Origin: Mesorhizobium sp. B4-1-3
GTDB lineage: Bacteria > Pseudomonadota > Alphaproteobacteria > Rhizobiales > Rhizobiaceae
DNA length: 64,000 bases
Reading direction: 5' to 3'
Assembly: GCF_006439355.1 (NCBI RefSeq)
Contig: NZ_VFTG01000023.1
Location: forward strand, 1 to 64,000
Numbering within the stretch: position 1 is the first letter of the stretch; the number at the start of each line of letters is the position of its first letter. Below the pieces are notes generated by a model that saw nothing but the letters and a program-made list of their open reading frames with translations, had not been told where the DNA came from and did not search any database. Made by a program: the position numbers and the translations under genes. Below, in pieces: positions 8,703 to 18,407 of the stretch.

Positions 8703-9758
8703 ATGACGCAGCCGAGCGCCAATGGCATCTCTTCCCCGGCCGCGGCCGTGAGGGGGACGACAATCAGCCCTATCAAGCTCTTGCTGAAGGGCCGCGCCTT
8801 CTTCGCGCTGATCGCCATCATCATCGTCTTCTCGTTTCTGTCGCCGAACTACCTCACCGTCTCAAACCTGCTGATCATGTCTTCGCATGTCGCCATCTAC
8901 GGGATCCTGGCGATCGGCATGCTGGTGGTGATCCTGAGTGGCGGCATCGACCTGTCGGTGGGCTCGATCCTGGCGCTGTGCGGCGTGGTTGCCGGCGCGC
9001 TGATGCAGGGTGTCAAACTGACGCCGCTCGGTGTCATCCTGTTTCCACCTGTATGGGCGGTGGTCGTGCTGACCTGCGCGCTCGGCGCCTTGCTCGGCGC
9101 GCTCAACGGCATCCTCATCGCCTGGTTCAGGGTGCCCGCCTTCGTCACCACGCTGGGCGTCATGTACATGGCGCGCGGCATCGCGCTGCTGCAGACCAAC
9201 GGCCTCACTTACAACAACCTCGCCGGCCGGCCGGAGCTCGGCAACACCGGTTTCGACTGGCTGGGCTTCAACCGGCTATTCGGGGTGCCGATCAGTGTGC
9301 TGGTCCTGGCCGCCCTCGCCGTGCTGACCGGGCTGATGCTCAGCCGCTCCTCCTTCGGCCGCTGGCTCTATGCCGCGGGCGGCAACGAGAACGCAGCCGA
9401 TCTGTCGGGCGTGCCTGTCAAGCGGGTCAAGATCACGGTTTACACACTCTCCGGAATCCTGTCGGCCATCGCCGGCCTGGTGCTCTCTTCGCAGTTGACG
9501 TCGGCCGGGCCGACCGCCGGCACCACCTACGAGCTGACCGCGATCGCGGCGGTCGTCATCGGAGGCGCCGCGCTGACCGGCGGCCGCGGCACGGTGCGCG
9601 GCACCATGCTTGGTGCCTTCGTCATCGGCTTTCTTTCGGACGGCCTCGTCATCATCGGCGTGTCTTCCTATTGGCAGACCGTCTTCACCGGCGCCGTCAT
9701 CGTGCTCGCAGTGCTCATGAACACCATCCAATACGGGGCCCGCGGCATCCGACAGTGA
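8703..9758 (+). CDS. eryF: Erythritol ABC transporter permease
   Basis: This 351-residue integral membrane protein belongs to the RbsC/BPD_transp_2 family. Multiple hydrophobic helices are visible, with the family segment LVVILSGGIDLSVGSILAL at about residues 77-95 and GGAALTGGRGTVRGTMLGA near residue 290. It forms the inner-membrane channel working with EryE and EryG. A start with a Shine-Dalgarno-like GGGGAAAG sits just upstream of the ATG. Confidence 0.88.
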   Translation: MTQPSANGISSPAAAVRGTTISPIKLLLKGRAFFALIAIIIVFSFLSPNYLTVSNLLIMSSHVAIYGILAIGMLVVILSGGIDLSVGSILALCGVVAGALMQGVKLTPLGVILFPPVWAVVVLTCALGALLGALNGILIAWFRVPAFVTTLGVMYMARGIALLQTNGLTYNNLAGRPELGNTGFDWLGFNRLFGVPISVLVLAALAVLTGLMLSRSSFGRWLYAAGGNENAADLSGVPVKRVKITVYTLSGILSAIAGLVLSSQLTSAGPTAGTTYELTAIAAVVIGGAALTGGRGTVRGTMLGAFVIGFLSDGLVIIGVSSYWQTVFTGAVIVLAVLMNTIQYGARGIRQ

Positions 9759-9874
9759 CGCCGCGCCCCGCCCAAGAGCTTCTCCGGGACCGCAAGGAGA
9801 CTGTGCCGGAAAGAAGGCCGAGACAAATCGGCAACCGCAATCCGAAACCGCAATCTGTAGAGGGAGTGAGAGAA

Positions 9875-10822
9875 ATGATCGATAAGACCAGAAGGATCCT
9901 GTTGGTCGCCGCCGCGGCGCTGCCGTTGATGGCAAGCCAATCCTGGGCGGCCGGCTTGATCAGCATCATCGTGACCGATCCGGCCAATCCCTATTGGCTC
10001 ACCGAAGGCCAAGTCGCCAAGGCCACGGCCGAGAGCCTCGGCTACACCGCCAATGTCAGCGCCCACAAGGGCGACACCAATACCGAAAGCACGATGATCG
10101 ACACCGCCATCACCAACAAGTCGGTGGCAATCATCCTCGACCCAGCCAATGCCGACGGTTCGATCGGCGCGGTCAAGAAGGCAATCGCCGCCAACATCCC
10201 AGTCTTCCTGGTCAACGCCGAGATCAACCAGGACGGTCTCGCCAAGGCGCAGCTTGTCTCCAACAACGCCCAGGGCGCCGCGATCGGCGCGCAGCAGTGG
10301 GTCGAGGCGATCGGTGACAAGGGCAACTATGTCGAGCTGTTCGGCAATCCGGCCGACAACAACGCGGCGACGCGCTCGAACGGCTACGAAACCGTGCTCA
10401 CCCAGTATCCGGATCTCAAGAAGGTCGGCAAGGAAGTGGCCAACTGGGACCGCACCCAGGGCTACCAGAAAATGCAGTCGCTGCTGCAGGCCCATCCCGA
10501 CATCGTCGGCGTCATTTCCGGCAATGACGAGATGGCCCTCGGCGCCATAGCGGCGCTGAAAGAAGCCGGCAAGCTCTCCCAGGTGAAGGTCGGCGGCTTC
10601 GACGGCTCGCCGGACGCGGTCGCCGCCGTCAAGTCGGGCGAGATGCAGTACACGGTGCTGCAGCCGGTGGCGGTCTTCTCGGCCGAAGCCGTGAAGCAGG
10701 CCGACAAGTTCATCAAGACCGGCTCCACAGGTGCTGCCTCCGAGAAGCAGCTTTTCGACTGCGCCCTGATCACCAAGGACAATGTCGACAAGTACACCGG
10801 GCCGTTCACGCTCTCCCAGTGA
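9875..10822 (+). CDS. eryG: Erythritol ABC transporter substrate-binding protein
   Basis: This 315-residue periplasmic binding protein belongs to the ribose-binding (Peripla_BP_4) class. A Sec signal peptide occupies about residues 1-26 (ILLVAAAALPLMASQSWAA). It is followed by the binding lobe with SIIVTDPANPYW and the hinge-region motif AIISGNDEMALGAIAALK-like. The ATG at 9875 is preferred because GAGGGAGTGAGAG lies just upstream and because it yields a proper signal peptide; the open frame extends far upstream through the permease gene. A strong terminator follows directly. Confidence 0.88.
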   Translation: MIDKTRRILLVAAAALPLMASQSWAAGLISIIVTDPANPYWLTEGQVAKATAESLGYTANVSAHKGDTNTESTMIDTAITNKSVAIILDPANADGSIGAVKKAIAANIPVFLVNAEINQDGLAKAQLVSNNAQGAAIGAQQWVEAIGDKGNYVELFGNPADNNAATRSNGYETVLTQYPDLKKVGKEVANWDRTQGYQKMQSLLQAHPDIVGVISGNDEMALGAIAALKEAGKLSQVKVGGFDGSPDAVAAVKSGEMQYTVLQPVAVFSAEAVKQADKFIKTGSTGAASEKQLFDCALITKDNVDKYTGPFTLSQ

Positions 10823-10834
10823 ACCTCCGGACTG

Positions 10835-10861
10835 GGGCGCGCGGCGTTGCGCGCCCTTTTT
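10835..10861 (+). terminator. Rho-independent terminator after eryG
   Basis: A perfect 8-bp stem GGGCGCGC / GCGCGCCC with loop GGCGTT is followed directly by five T. It begins 12 bases after the eryG stop and would close the DUF2291-eryEFG transcript. Confidence 0.9.
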
Positions 10862-10965
10862 CATGCCGCGCAAAGGCATTCGATGCGCAAAACCCTGCCC
10901 GCCCTAGAGGTGCCCGCTTGCCATCGGCGCCAGATATGCGAATGGCATCGGCAGGAGAGGCTTGG

Positions 10966-11832
10966 ATGACAGATCGCGAGATTCGGCCCGAGCAGGCCTT
11001 GAAGGCCCTTGCCGGGGAACAGGTGCCCGCCGACAGCCGCCACGCGCGCCAGCTGGCGCGCCGCCGGATGATTGCCGAGGCCGTCATGGCCGAGGGCACG
11101 ATGCGCATCGAGGATCTCACCGAGCGCTTCGGCATCAGCCTGATGACCGCGCATCGCGATTTGGATGAACTGGTCGAGAAGGGATTGCTGCGCAAGACGC
11201 GCGGCATCGTCTCAGCCGCCCCGACCAGCCTCATCGAATCGAGCGATGCCTACCGCTCGTCGCGCCAGGCGGCGGAGAAGCGCGCGATCGCGCAGGCAGC
11301 CGCGGCCTTCCTGGAACCTGGCCAGGCGGTCTTTTTCGACGATTCCACCACCGTACTGCAGCTCGTCCCGCACCTTGCCGCGCGCGTGCCGCTGACGGCG
11401 ATCACCAATTCCATCACCCTGATGAACGCGCTCAAGGACACGCGCGACCTGACGCTGCTCGGGCTCGGCGGCCAGTTCTACAACTGGTGCAATGCCTTCA
11501 TGGGGCCGGTGACGGTCACGGAGATCCGGCGGCTGCGGGCCGATCGCGTCTTCATGTCAATGTCGGCCATCACCGATGGCATGGTGTTCCACCAGTCGCC
11601 AGAAATGGTCGAGACCAAGCGCGCCATGCTCGACAGCGCCGCCATGTGTATCCTGCTGGCCGATCACACCAAATTCGAGCGCCGGGCGCTACATGCCATG
11701 TGCGCGCTGAACGAGTTCGACGTCATCATCGTCGACGACGGAACCCCACCCCGGCAGATCGAGGAGATGAAGGCTGGCGGCATGACGGTCGTCATCGCCG
11801 CCGCGCGACAAGAAGATGTTACAGTCGCCTGA
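10966..11832 (+). CDS. DeoR-family transcriptional regulator
   Basis: This 288-residue protein has an N-terminal DeoR helix-turn-helix (about residues 35-85, TMRIEDLTERFGISLMTAHRDL) followed by a DeoRC sugar-phosphate sensor domain with FFDDSTTVLQLVP. The start ATG at 10966 follows GGAGAGG. It lies between the eryG terminator and the second polyol kinase, in the same direction. It may control the kinase operon downstream, the ery importer, or both. A DeoR-type regulator called EryR has been reported in rhizobial erythritol loci, but I cannot tell whether this is the same gene. A paralogue lies at 13439-14206. Confidence 0.82.
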   Translation: MTDREIRPEQALKALAGEQVPADSRHARQLARRRMIAEAVMAEGTMRIEDLTERFGISLMTAHRDLDELVEKGLLRKTRGIVSAAPTSLIESSDAYRSSRQAAEKRAIAQAAAAFLEPGQAVFFDDSTTVLQLVPHLAARVPLTAITNSITLMNALKDTRDLTLLGLGGQFYNWCNAFMGPVTVTEIRRLRADRVFMSMSAITDGMVFHQSPEMVETKRAMLDSAAMCILLADHTKFERRALHAMCALNEFDVIIVDDGTPPRQIEEMKAGGMTVVIAAARQEDVTVA

Positions 11833-11842
11833 TTGTAACATC
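11815..11842. promoter_or_regulatory. Inverted repeat, putative DeoR operator before kinase operon
   Basis: Perfect 9-base arms GATGTTACA and TGTAACATC are separated by 10 bases, followed by a third half-like copy GATGTTAA at 11847-11854. The repeat spans the stop codon of the DeoR gene and lies about 75 bases before the kinase start, a suitable place for an operator of one of the two neighbouring DeoR proteins. Confidence 0.5.
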
Positions 11843-11915
11843 CGTTGATGTTAATTTCACATGATGCTATGCGAGAACCTCAGGAGATGCACGCGACGTG
11901 CATGGCGAGGAACGC

Positions 11916-13442
11916 ATGGCCTGTCTGCTGGGGATCGATAGCGGCCTGACCGTCACCAAGGCGGTCGTTTTCGACGAGGCCGGCGCGCCGCTGGCCGCGG
12001 CCCGCCGTCGCTTGCCGCAGATCATCTCCGAGCCGCGTCATGTCGAGCGCGACATGGACGAGCTGTGGCGCGCCGCCGCCGAGGCGATCGCGGAAGCGCT
12101 CTCCGGCTGCGGCAGGCCGAGCTCGGACATTGCTGCCGTCGCCGCCACCGCGCATGGCGACGGGCTCTATATGCTGGGTCGCGACCGCCGGCCGCTCGGA
12201 CACGGCATCCTGTCGCTGGACAGCCGGGCCGGAGACGTCGCCGCCCGCTGGCAGACCGACGGTACGGCCGCCAAGGCGTTGTCGCGGACCGGCCAGACGC
12301 CGCACGCCTCGGCGCCATCTTCGCTGCTGGCCTGGATGCGCGAGCGCGAGCCGCAGCGCTTTGCCCGCATCGGCCATGTGCTTGCTTGCAAGGACTGGCT
12401 GCGCTTCTGCCTCACGGGAAGCCTGGGCACCGACCTCACCGAGGCCAGCACCTCGTTCACAGCCGTCGACAGCCAGGCCTACGCGCCGGACATCCTGCCG
12501 ATCTTCGGTCTCGAAGCGCTCGGCGATGCGCTGCCGCCGGCGGCGCGGCCGGACGAAATCGTCGGGGCCGTCACGGCGCAGGCGGCCCGATCCACTGGCC
12601 TGCTTGCCGGCACCCCGGTCGTGGCCGGCCTGCACGATGTGACCGCTTCGGCGCTCGGCATCGGCGGCTATGCCGAAGGTGTAGTCGCCATCGTTGCCGG
12701 CACCTATTCGATCAACGAGATGGTCTCCACCGCGCCGCGCATCGACGCCCGCTGGTTCTGCCGCAACGGCTTGAAGCTCGGCGAATGGAACAACATGTCG
12801 ATCTCGCCCGCATCGGCGGCGAATTACGACTGGTTTCTCGACACGCTGTGCGGTTCCGAGCGGGCGACGGCCGAAACCGAAGGACGCTCGATCCATGCCA
12901 TCGTCGGTCCGGAAATCGAGGCGGCGTTGGCGCGGCCCTCGACGCTGCTCTTCCATCCTTATCTGTTCGGCTCGCCGCATGGCCCGGCCGCCAGCGCCGG
13001 CTTCCTCGGGCTGCGCGGCTGGCATGACCGCGGCGACATGCTGCTTGCGGTGATCGAGGGCATAGCCTTCAACCATCGCGTCCACGTCGATGCGCTGCGC
13101 GAAGGTTTTGCCCCGCGCGAGGCGCGGCTGACCGGCGGGATTTCCCGCAACCCTGTCTTCGCGCAGATCTTTGCCGATGTGCTCGGCATGCCGATCACGG
13201 TGACCGAGACCGAAGAAGCCGCCGCATGGGGTGCTGCGCTCTGTGCCGGCGCCGGCGTCGGCCTGTTCGCCTCGCCGCGGCACGATCCGCGCGACGTCGC
13301 AGCGCTTGGCCGCACCTACCGGCCCTCCCCCGAGCGCAGCGCCGCCATGGACAAGCGCTACCGGCTGCACTGCGACATCGCTGACCGCCTGGCGCAAGCC
13401 TGGCCGTCGATCGAAGCGCTGGCGGAAGGGGGGGAGCGATGA
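11916..13442 (+). CDS. FGGY-family carbohydrate kinase (second polyol/ketose kinase)
   Basis: This 508-residue FGGY kinase begins MACLLGIDSGLTVTKAVVFDE, the phosphate-1 motif, and ends with the RLTGGISRNPVFAQ and EEAAAWGAALCAGA nucleotide-binding segments. It is only distantly similar to EryA. The ATG at 11916 has GAGG six bases upstream; a GTG at 11898 is the alternative. It overlaps the next regulator gene by ATGA. Together with the downstream GlpD-like dehydrogenase it suggests phosphorylation then oxidation of a polyol. The substrate is unknown; xylulose/lyxose-type kinases are the nearest class I recognise. Confidence 0.82.
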   Translation: MACLLGIDSGLTVTKAVVFDEAGAPLAAARRRLPQIISEPRHVERDMDELWRAAAEAIAEALSGCGRPSSDIAAVAATAHGDGLYMLGRDRRPLGHGILSLDSRAGDVAARWQTDGTAAKALSRTGQTPHASAPSSLLAWMREREPQRFARIGHVLACKDWLRFCLTGSLGTDLTEASTSFTAVDSQAYAPDILPIFGLEALGDALPPAARPDEIVGAVTAQAARSTGLLAGTPVVAGLHDVTASALGIGGYAEGVVAIVAGTYSINEMVSTAPRIDARWFCRNGLKLGEWNNMSISPASAANYDWFLDTLCGSERATAETEGRSIHAIVGPEIEAALARPSTLLFHPYLFGSPHGPAASAGFLGLRGWHDRGDMLLAVIEGIAFNHRVHVDALREGFAPREARLTGGISRNPVFAQIFADVLGMPITVTETEEAAAWGAALCAGAGVGLFASPRHDPRDVAALGRTYRPSPERSAAMDKRYRLHCDIADRLAQAWPSIEALAEGGER

Positions 13443-14206
13443 ACGCGGACAATCGCCGGCAGGACATTGCCGACTATGTCATCCAGCATGGCGAGGCGCG
13501 CATCGACGAGCTCGTGACGGCATTCGGCGTCTCGCGCATGACCATCCATCGCCACGTCGACGAGCTGGCGCGCCAGGGTGTGCTGCGCAAGCTGCACGGC
13601 GCGGTGAGCGCGCAGCCGTCCGGCGTCTATGAAAGCCTCTTCCGTTTCCGCGAGACGCATGCGGCGGCGGCCAAGCGGGCGCTTGCCCGCGCGGCCCTGG
13701 CCGAGATCGAGCCGGGTCAAGTCGTGTTGCTCGACGATTCGACCACCGCCAACGCGCTCGGCCCGCTCCTGCCGCGGATCGCGCCGCTGACTGTCGTCAC
13801 CAACAGCCTGTCGCTGGCGGAGCAACTGGCGGACAAGGACGAGCTGAAGCTGATCCTGCTCGGCGGCGAATACCATCCGACCTACAATGCCTTCATTGGC
13901 CATATTTGCGAGAACGCGCTGCAGAAGATCAGGGTCAATCTGCTCCTCTGTTCCGCTTCGGCGATCGACAAGACGGCGACGCTGATCCAGGACCCGCAGG
14001 TGGTGCGCGTGAAGCAGGCGATGGCCGCGGCGGCCGCGCGCAGCGTGCTGCTCATCGATTCCTCCAAGTTCGGCAAGTTAGCGCTGCACCTGTTTGCGGA
14101 CCTCACGGACTTCGACCTGGTGCTCAGCGACGACGGCCTTCCCGAAGAGGTCGCCGGCAACCTGAAGGCGGCCGGGGTCAATCTCAAGATCGTGCCGGTG
14201 CAATGA
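13439..14206 (+). CDS. DeoR-family transcriptional regulator
   Basis: This 255-residue regulator has an N-terminal helix-turn-helix (about residues 5-55, RIDELVTAFGVSRMTIHRHVD) and a DeoRC domain with LLDDSTTANALGPLLP. Its start and stop overlap the kinase and the dehydrogenase (ATGA at both ends), so the three genes form a coupled operon. It is a paralogue of the protein at 10966-11832; the two share the layout and the VFFDDSTT/VLLDDSTT sensor motif. Autoregulation of this operon is likely. Confidence 0.82.
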   Translation: MNADNRRQDIADYVIQHGEARIDELVTAFGVSRMTIHRHVDELARQGVLRKLHGAVSAQPSGVYESLFRFRETHAAAAKRALARAALAEIEPGQVVLLDDSTTANALGPLLPRIAPLTVVTNSLSLAEQLADKDELKLILLGGEYHPTYNAFIGHICENALQKIRVNLLLCSASAIDKTATLIQDPQVVRVKQAMAAAAARSVLLIDSSKFGKLALHLFADLTDFDLVLSDDGLPEEVAGNLKAAGVNLKIVPVQ

Positions 14207-15864
14207 CCGGGACGACACGCGATGTCGATGTCCTCATCATCGGCGCCGGCATCAACGGCGCCGGCCTGTTTCGCGATCTGTGCGAACAGGGTCTCAAGGT
14301 CGCGATCGTCGACAAGGCTGATTTCGGTTCCGGCACCAGCGCTGCGCCGTCGCGGCTGATCCATGGCGGCATCAAATATCTCGAAACGGGTGAGCTGGGC
14401 CTCGTCGCGCAATCGACGCTGGAGCGCAACCTTTTGCTGCGCAATGCCCCGCACGCCGTGCGCCCGCTGCCGACCGTCATCCCGATCTTTTCCTGGTTGA
14501 CCGGCATCGGAGCCGCGCTGCGCACCCTTTTCGGCAGCACGACCGCGCCGCGCAGCCGTGGCGCACTGCTGATCAAGATCGGCCTTGCCATGTATGACTT
14601 CTACGGCGCCCGGCGCCGCGTCATGCCCCGGCACAGCATGTGGTCGAAGGCGCGGGCGCTGAGCGAGATCCCGCCTTTGACACCGGGCATCGTCGCCGCC
14701 GGCACCTATTATGACGCCACCGTCCGTCATCCCGAGCGGCTGGTGCTTGAACTTCTCCAGGATGGCGTCAGGGCCAGCCCTCAATCTATGGCTCTCAACT
14801 ACGCGCAGCTGCTGGGCAGCGACGGCAGCGTTGTGCGCTTCGCACTGCCCGACGGCGGCGAGTTGGGCTTCCGGCCACGCATCGTCGTCAATGCGGCTGG
14901 GCCATGGATCGACCATGTCAACGCGGCGCTCGGCGCGCCGTCTCGGCTGATCGGCGGCACCAAGGGCTCGCACATCGTGCTCGACCATCCCGAGCTGCTG
15001 CAGGCGCTGAACGGCCGCATGATCTATTTCGAGGCCAATGACGGCCGCATATGCCTGGTGTTCGACTATCTCGGCCGGGCACTGGTCGGCTCGACCGACA
15101 CCCGCGCCGCCGATCCCGACGCGGTACGCTGCGAGGATGATGAAATCGACTATTTCCTGGCAAGCTTGCGCGAGCTCCTGCCCGGCCTTGCCTTTGAGCG
15201 CGAGCAGATCGTCTATGCCTATTCCGGCATCCGCCCGCTGCCGGCATCGGACGGCACTGCGCCGGGCCTGATCAGCCGTGACCACTCGGCGCCCGTCATG
15301 GAAAGCGAGGGCGACCGGACCTGGCCGATCATCTCATTGGTAGGTGGCAAGTGGACGACCTTCCGCGGTTTCGCCGAGGAGGTGGCGGACATGCTCTTGT
15401 CCAGGCTTGGCCAGCCCAGGCGGGTGAGCACGCAAAGCCTCGCCATCGGCGGTGGCCGCGACTTTCCGGCCGATGCAGCCGCGCATGCCCGCTGGATCTC
15501 CGTGGTCACAGCTGAGACAGGCGCGTCGCCGGCCCGCGCGGAAGCAATGCTCGACCGCTACGGAACGACGGCCCGTGTCATTCTAGCGCACGAAGCTCAA
15601 CGGCAGGCGCAACCGCTCGCCGACTCATTCGAATACACGCAGGCGGAAATTGATTGGCTGGCGCGCAACGAACGTGTCATCCACCTAGCAGACATCGTCA
15701 TGCGACGAACGGCGCTGGCGATCACGGGCCGGCTCAATCGCAGCAGCCTTGCACAAATTGCCGACACGGCAGCGGCCGCGCTGAAGTGGAACGCCGAACG
15801 GCTTGAGAGGGAGCTGGAAGCGACTTCAAAGGAACTCACGGAGCGGCACCGATTTTGCCTTTGA
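14203..15864 (+). CDS. GlpD-like FAD-dependent polyol phosphate dehydrogenase
   Basis: This 553-residue protein belongs to the glycerol-3-phosphate dehydrogenase family. The FAD site VLIIGAGINGAGLFRDLCEQG lies at about residues 9-29, followed by SAAPSRLIHGGIKYLE, a VNAAGPWIDHV segment and a GlpD C-terminal helical domain (ISLVGGKWTTFRGFAEE). It is divergent from EryB and slightly longer. The start overlaps the regulator stop by ATGA. As the last gene of the kinase-DeoR cassette it would oxidise the kinase product, passing electrons to quinone. Whether the substrate is glycerol phosphate, a tetritol phosphate or another polyol phosphate is open. Confidence 0.82.
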   Translation: MTGTTRDVDVLIIGAGINGAGLFRDLCEQGLKVAIVDKADFGSGTSAAPSRLIHGGIKYLETGELGLVAQSTLERNLLLRNAPHAVRPLPTVIPIFSWLTGIGAALRTLFGSTTAPRSRGALLIKIGLAMYDFYGARRRVMPRHSMWSKARALSEIPPLTPGIVAAGTYYDATVRHPERLVLELLQDGVRASPQSMALNYAQLLGSDGSVVRFALPDGGELGFRPRIVVNAAGPWIDHVNAALGAPSRLIGGTKGSHIVLDHPELLQALNGRMIYFEANDGRICLVFDYLGRALVGSTDTRAADPDAVRCEDDEIDYFLASLRELLPGLAFEREQIVYAYSGIRPLPASDGTAPGLISRDHSAPVMESEGDRTWPIISLVGGKWTTFRGFAEEVADMLLSRLGQPRRVSTQSLAIGGGRDFPADAAAHARWISVVTAETGASPARAEAMLDRYGTTARVILAHEAQRQAQPLADSFEYTQAEIDWLARNERVIHLADIVMRRTALAITGRLNRSSLAQIADTAAAALKWNAERLERELEATSKELTERHRFCL

Positions 15865-16219
15865 ATAGCCGAGCTCCCATTGACATTTGATTTCGACGAT
15901 TGAGCCGGCTTTGACAGACCACGCTTAATGTCCAACTAGCGCGGTGAGGGCGTGACGGAGGTCTGCCGCTCGGCGGCGTACTCGGAGGGGCCGATCTCAA
16001 CCAGCACCTGTGCAACCGCCGTTTGCCGTTCGTCACCGCGAGGTCCGCTTTCAGCTATCGGCTGATCCCTGACTCCATGGCTGATGTCGGCCCAAAGCCG
16101 GCTTCGCTTCACATTCTGAAGGGAACTGAGCACGACCAGGCGCACTTGACTCTCACCGCTTGATCCTGAACAAATAGAGAACATGCTTATATACGCTTTC
16201 ATGGAGGTCAACGACCATC
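15865..16219. other. Intergenic region upstream of imuA
   Basis: These 355 bases separate the polyol cassette from the mutagenesis operon. Apart from the LexA box at 16168-16182, no gene is firmly supported. A minus-strand frame of about 88 codons (15939-16202, starting MKAYISMFSIC) is open but runs through the LexA box and has no recognisable family; it may be a remnant of a gene. Confidence 0.4.
16168..16182 (+). promoter_or_regulatory. LexA (SOS) box upstream of imuA
   Basis: GAACAAATAGAGAAC is an exact GAAC-N7-GAAC direct repeat, the alphaproteobacterial LexA site read on either strand as GTTC-N7-GTTC. It lies 37 bases before the imuA start, where a repressor would block transcription of imuA-imuB-dnaE2. 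Confidence 0.85.
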
Positions 16220-16972
16220 TTGCGGCCGGAGCCCGCCATAGACGACTTGCGCGCACGAATCGAAAAGATCGAGGGCCGGAGCCGGCGCGCCAGATCGGTG
16301 CTTCCTTTCGGGGTCGCCGAGCTGGATGCGCGACTCCCGGGTGGCGGACTGGCGCTCGGCGCGCTGCATGAAATCGCGGGCGGCGGAAACGGCGCGATCG
16401 ATGGCGCGGCCGCGGCGCTGTTCGCGGGCGGTGTGGCCGCACGCACGCGCGGCAAGGTCTTGTGGTGCATTACCCGGCCTGACCTGTTCGCGCCGGCGCT
16501 GGCGCAGGCAGGCCTGAAGCCGGACCGCGTCATCTATGTCGAGGCCGGCGACGACAAGACGATCCTCGCCTGCATGGAAGAAGGCATCCGGCATGGCGGT
16601 TTGGGCGCGGTCGTCGGTGAAGTCGCGCGACTGACCATGACGGCCTCGCGGCGGCTGCAGCTTGCCGCCGAAGAAGCCCACACGATCGGGATCGCGCTGC
16701 GAAGATGGCGGCGGCAATCGGAGGCGGCCGATTTCGGCCAGCCGACGGCAGCCATGACCCGCTGGCGCATCTCGGTCCTGCCCTCGGCGCCGCTGCCCGT
16801 GCCCGGCGTCGGCCGGCACCGATGGCTCGTCGAATTGATCCGCGCCCGCGCGGGTGAAAGTGCCGATTTCGAATTGGAGGCGTGCGATGGCACGGGTCGT
16901 CTCGCTGTTCCTGCCGACCTGGCCGACCGACAAGGCGCGGCGCAAGGCCGGCAACGCAGCGCCACCGGCTGA
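16220..16972 (+). CDS. imuA: ImuA, RecA-like accessory protein of translesion mutagenesis
   Basis: This 250-residue protein belongs to the ImuA/SulA-related family. It begins with an acidic N-terminus followed by VLPFGVAELDARLPGGGLALGAL, the RecA-like opening of the family, and contains VLWCITRPDLFAPALAQAGL. ImuA works with ImuB and DnaE2 in SOS-induced mutagenic synthesis. The start is a TTG at 16220 with GGAGG twelve bases upstream, which is long spacing, so the start is uncertain. The 3' end overlaps imuB by 86 bases. The LexA box upstream indicates damage induction. Confidence 0.85.
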   Translation: MRPEPAIDDLRARIEKIEGRSRRARSVLPFGVAELDARLPGGGLALGALHEIAGGGNGAIDGAAAALFAGGVAARTRGKVLWCITRPDLFAPALAQAGLKPDRVIYVEAGDDKTILACMEEGIRHGGLGAVVGEVARLTMTASRRLQLAAEEAHTIGIALRRWRRQSEAADFGQPTAAMTRWRISVLPSAPLPVPGVGRHRWLVELIRARAGESADFELEACDGTGRLAVPADLADRQGAAQGRQRSATG

Positions 16973-18407
16973 GGTCCCGCTCGTCCTGATCGGCCGCGAC
17001 AAGAATAGGCGCGTGGTGCTCGCGGCCGATGCCGCAGCACTCGCCGCAGGCTTGCGGCCCGGCATGCCCGTGACGAAGGCGCAGGTGCTGGTGCCGAGCC
17101 TTGCGATCCAGGACGCTGATCCAGAAGCGGACGCCGAGGCGCTCGAGCGGCTCGCCGTCTGGATGCTTCGATTTGCACCGATCGTCGCGCCCGATCCGCC
17201 CGACGGGATCGTCATCGACACGACAGGCGCCGACCATCTCCATGGCGGCGAGGCCGCCATGCTGGAGGGCATGGTCGGGCGTCTGGCGATGTCCGGCATC
17301 ATCGCCCGCGCGGCAATCGCGGACAGCTGGGGCGCGGCGCATGCTCTTGCCCGGTATGGCGGCCAACTTATCCGCATCGCGCCGGCTGGCCACGGCCCAT
17401 CCATTGTGGAACCGCTGGCGCTCGAGGCGCTGCGGATCGCGCCTTCGACGGCGGCCGAACTGCGCAGGCTCGGCTTCCAACGGATCGGCGATCTCCTGAG
17501 ACAGCCGCGCGCGCCGCTTGCCCTGCGCTTCGGCCCGGAGATCGGCCGCCGCATCGATCAGGCTCTTGGCAACACTGCCGAGCCTATCGATCCGGTGCGC
17601 CCGCCTGATATCGTCGAAATCCGCCGAGCCTTCGCCGAGCCGATCGGCGCGGCCGAGACAATAGCGCGCTACATCGGCAAGCTCGTCGCCCAGCTCTGCA
17701 AGATAATGGAGCAGCGCGGCCTCGGCGCGCGCCGGCTCGATCTCATCTGCCATCGCGTCGACAGCCAGGCCGAGGCGGTCCGTGTCGGCATGGCGATGCC
17801 CGTCCGGGACGCCAAGCGGCTGACCCGGCTGCTTTGCGACAAGGTCGAGACCATCGCGCCCGGCTTCGGCATCGAGATGATGATCCTGGCCGCGACATCG
17901 GCCGAACCCCTGGAGCGCAGCCAGGCCGTGAGTTCCCTCGCCGAGGAGACCGTGCCCGACGTGTCCGATCTCATCGATACGCTGGTAAACCGGGTCGGCA
18001 AGCGCGCCGTCTACCGGCTTGCGCCTGTCGCCAGCGACGTGCCGGAGCGTTCGGTAAGCAAGATCCCGGCGATGGCGGCCGATACCGGCGCGGGCTGGCC
18101 CGGCCACTGGCCACGGCCGGCGCGCCTGCTTCCGCAGCCGGACCCGATCGAGACGGTGGCGCTGTTGCCCGACCATCCACCGGTGTCCTTCACCTGGCGC
18201 GGGGTGGGCCGGCGCGTGAAGCGCGCGGACGGCCCGGAGCGGGTCTTCGGCGAATGGTGGAAACGCGACGCCGAGCTCGTGGCGGTGCGCGATTATTTCC
18301 GGGTCGAGGACGACGCCGGCGAACGCTATTGGCTCTATCGCGCTGGCGACGGCGAGGATGCGGCGACGGGCTCGCACCGGTGGTTCCTGCATGGGGTGTT
18401 CGGATGA
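16887..18407 (+). CDS. imuB: ImuB, catalytically inactive Y-family polymerase homologue
   Basis: This 506-residue protein resembles DinB but lacks the catalytic acidic residues. Where DinB has DMDAFYASVE it has [10 protein letters not shown], and the SLDE region reads [12 protein letters not shown]. That loss is normal for ImuB, which acts as a beta-clamp-binding adaptor for DnaE2. The ATG at 16887 follows GGAGG with suitable spacing. The stop overlaps the dnaE2 start (ATGA). It is the second gene of the LexA-controlled operon. Confidence 0.88.
   Translation: MARVVSLFLPTWPTDKARRKAGNAAPPAEVPLVLIGRDKNRRVVLAADAAALAAGLRPGMPVTKAQVLVPSLAIQDADPEADAEALERLAVWMLRFAPIVAPDPPDGIVIDTTGADHLHGGEAAMLEGMVGRLAMSGIIARAAIADSWGAAHALARYGGQLIRIAPAGHGPSIVEPLALEALRIAPSTAAELRRLGFQRIGDLLRQPRAPLALRFGPEIGRRIDQALGNTAEPIDPVRPPDIVEIRRAFAEPIGAAETIARYIGKLVAQLCKIMEQRGLGARRLDLICHRVDSQAEAVRVGMAMPVRDAKRLTRLLCDKVETIAPGFGIEMMILAATSAEPLERSQAVSSLAEETVPDVSDLIDTLVNRVGKRAVYRLAPVASDVPERSVSKIPAMAADTGAGWPGHWPRPARLLPQPDPIETVALLPDHPPVSFTWRGVGRRVKRADGPERVFGEWWKRDAELVAVRDYFRVEDDAGERYWLYRAGDGEDAATGSHRWFLHGVFG

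Noticed and set aside
16530-18392. A 620-codon minus-strand open frame
   Set aside because: It is antisense to imuA and imuB and has no protein family features.
16887-18407. Loss of catalytic acidic residues in the ImuB polymerase as a sign of a broken gene
   Set aside because: ImuB proteins naturally lack these residues and act as adaptors.
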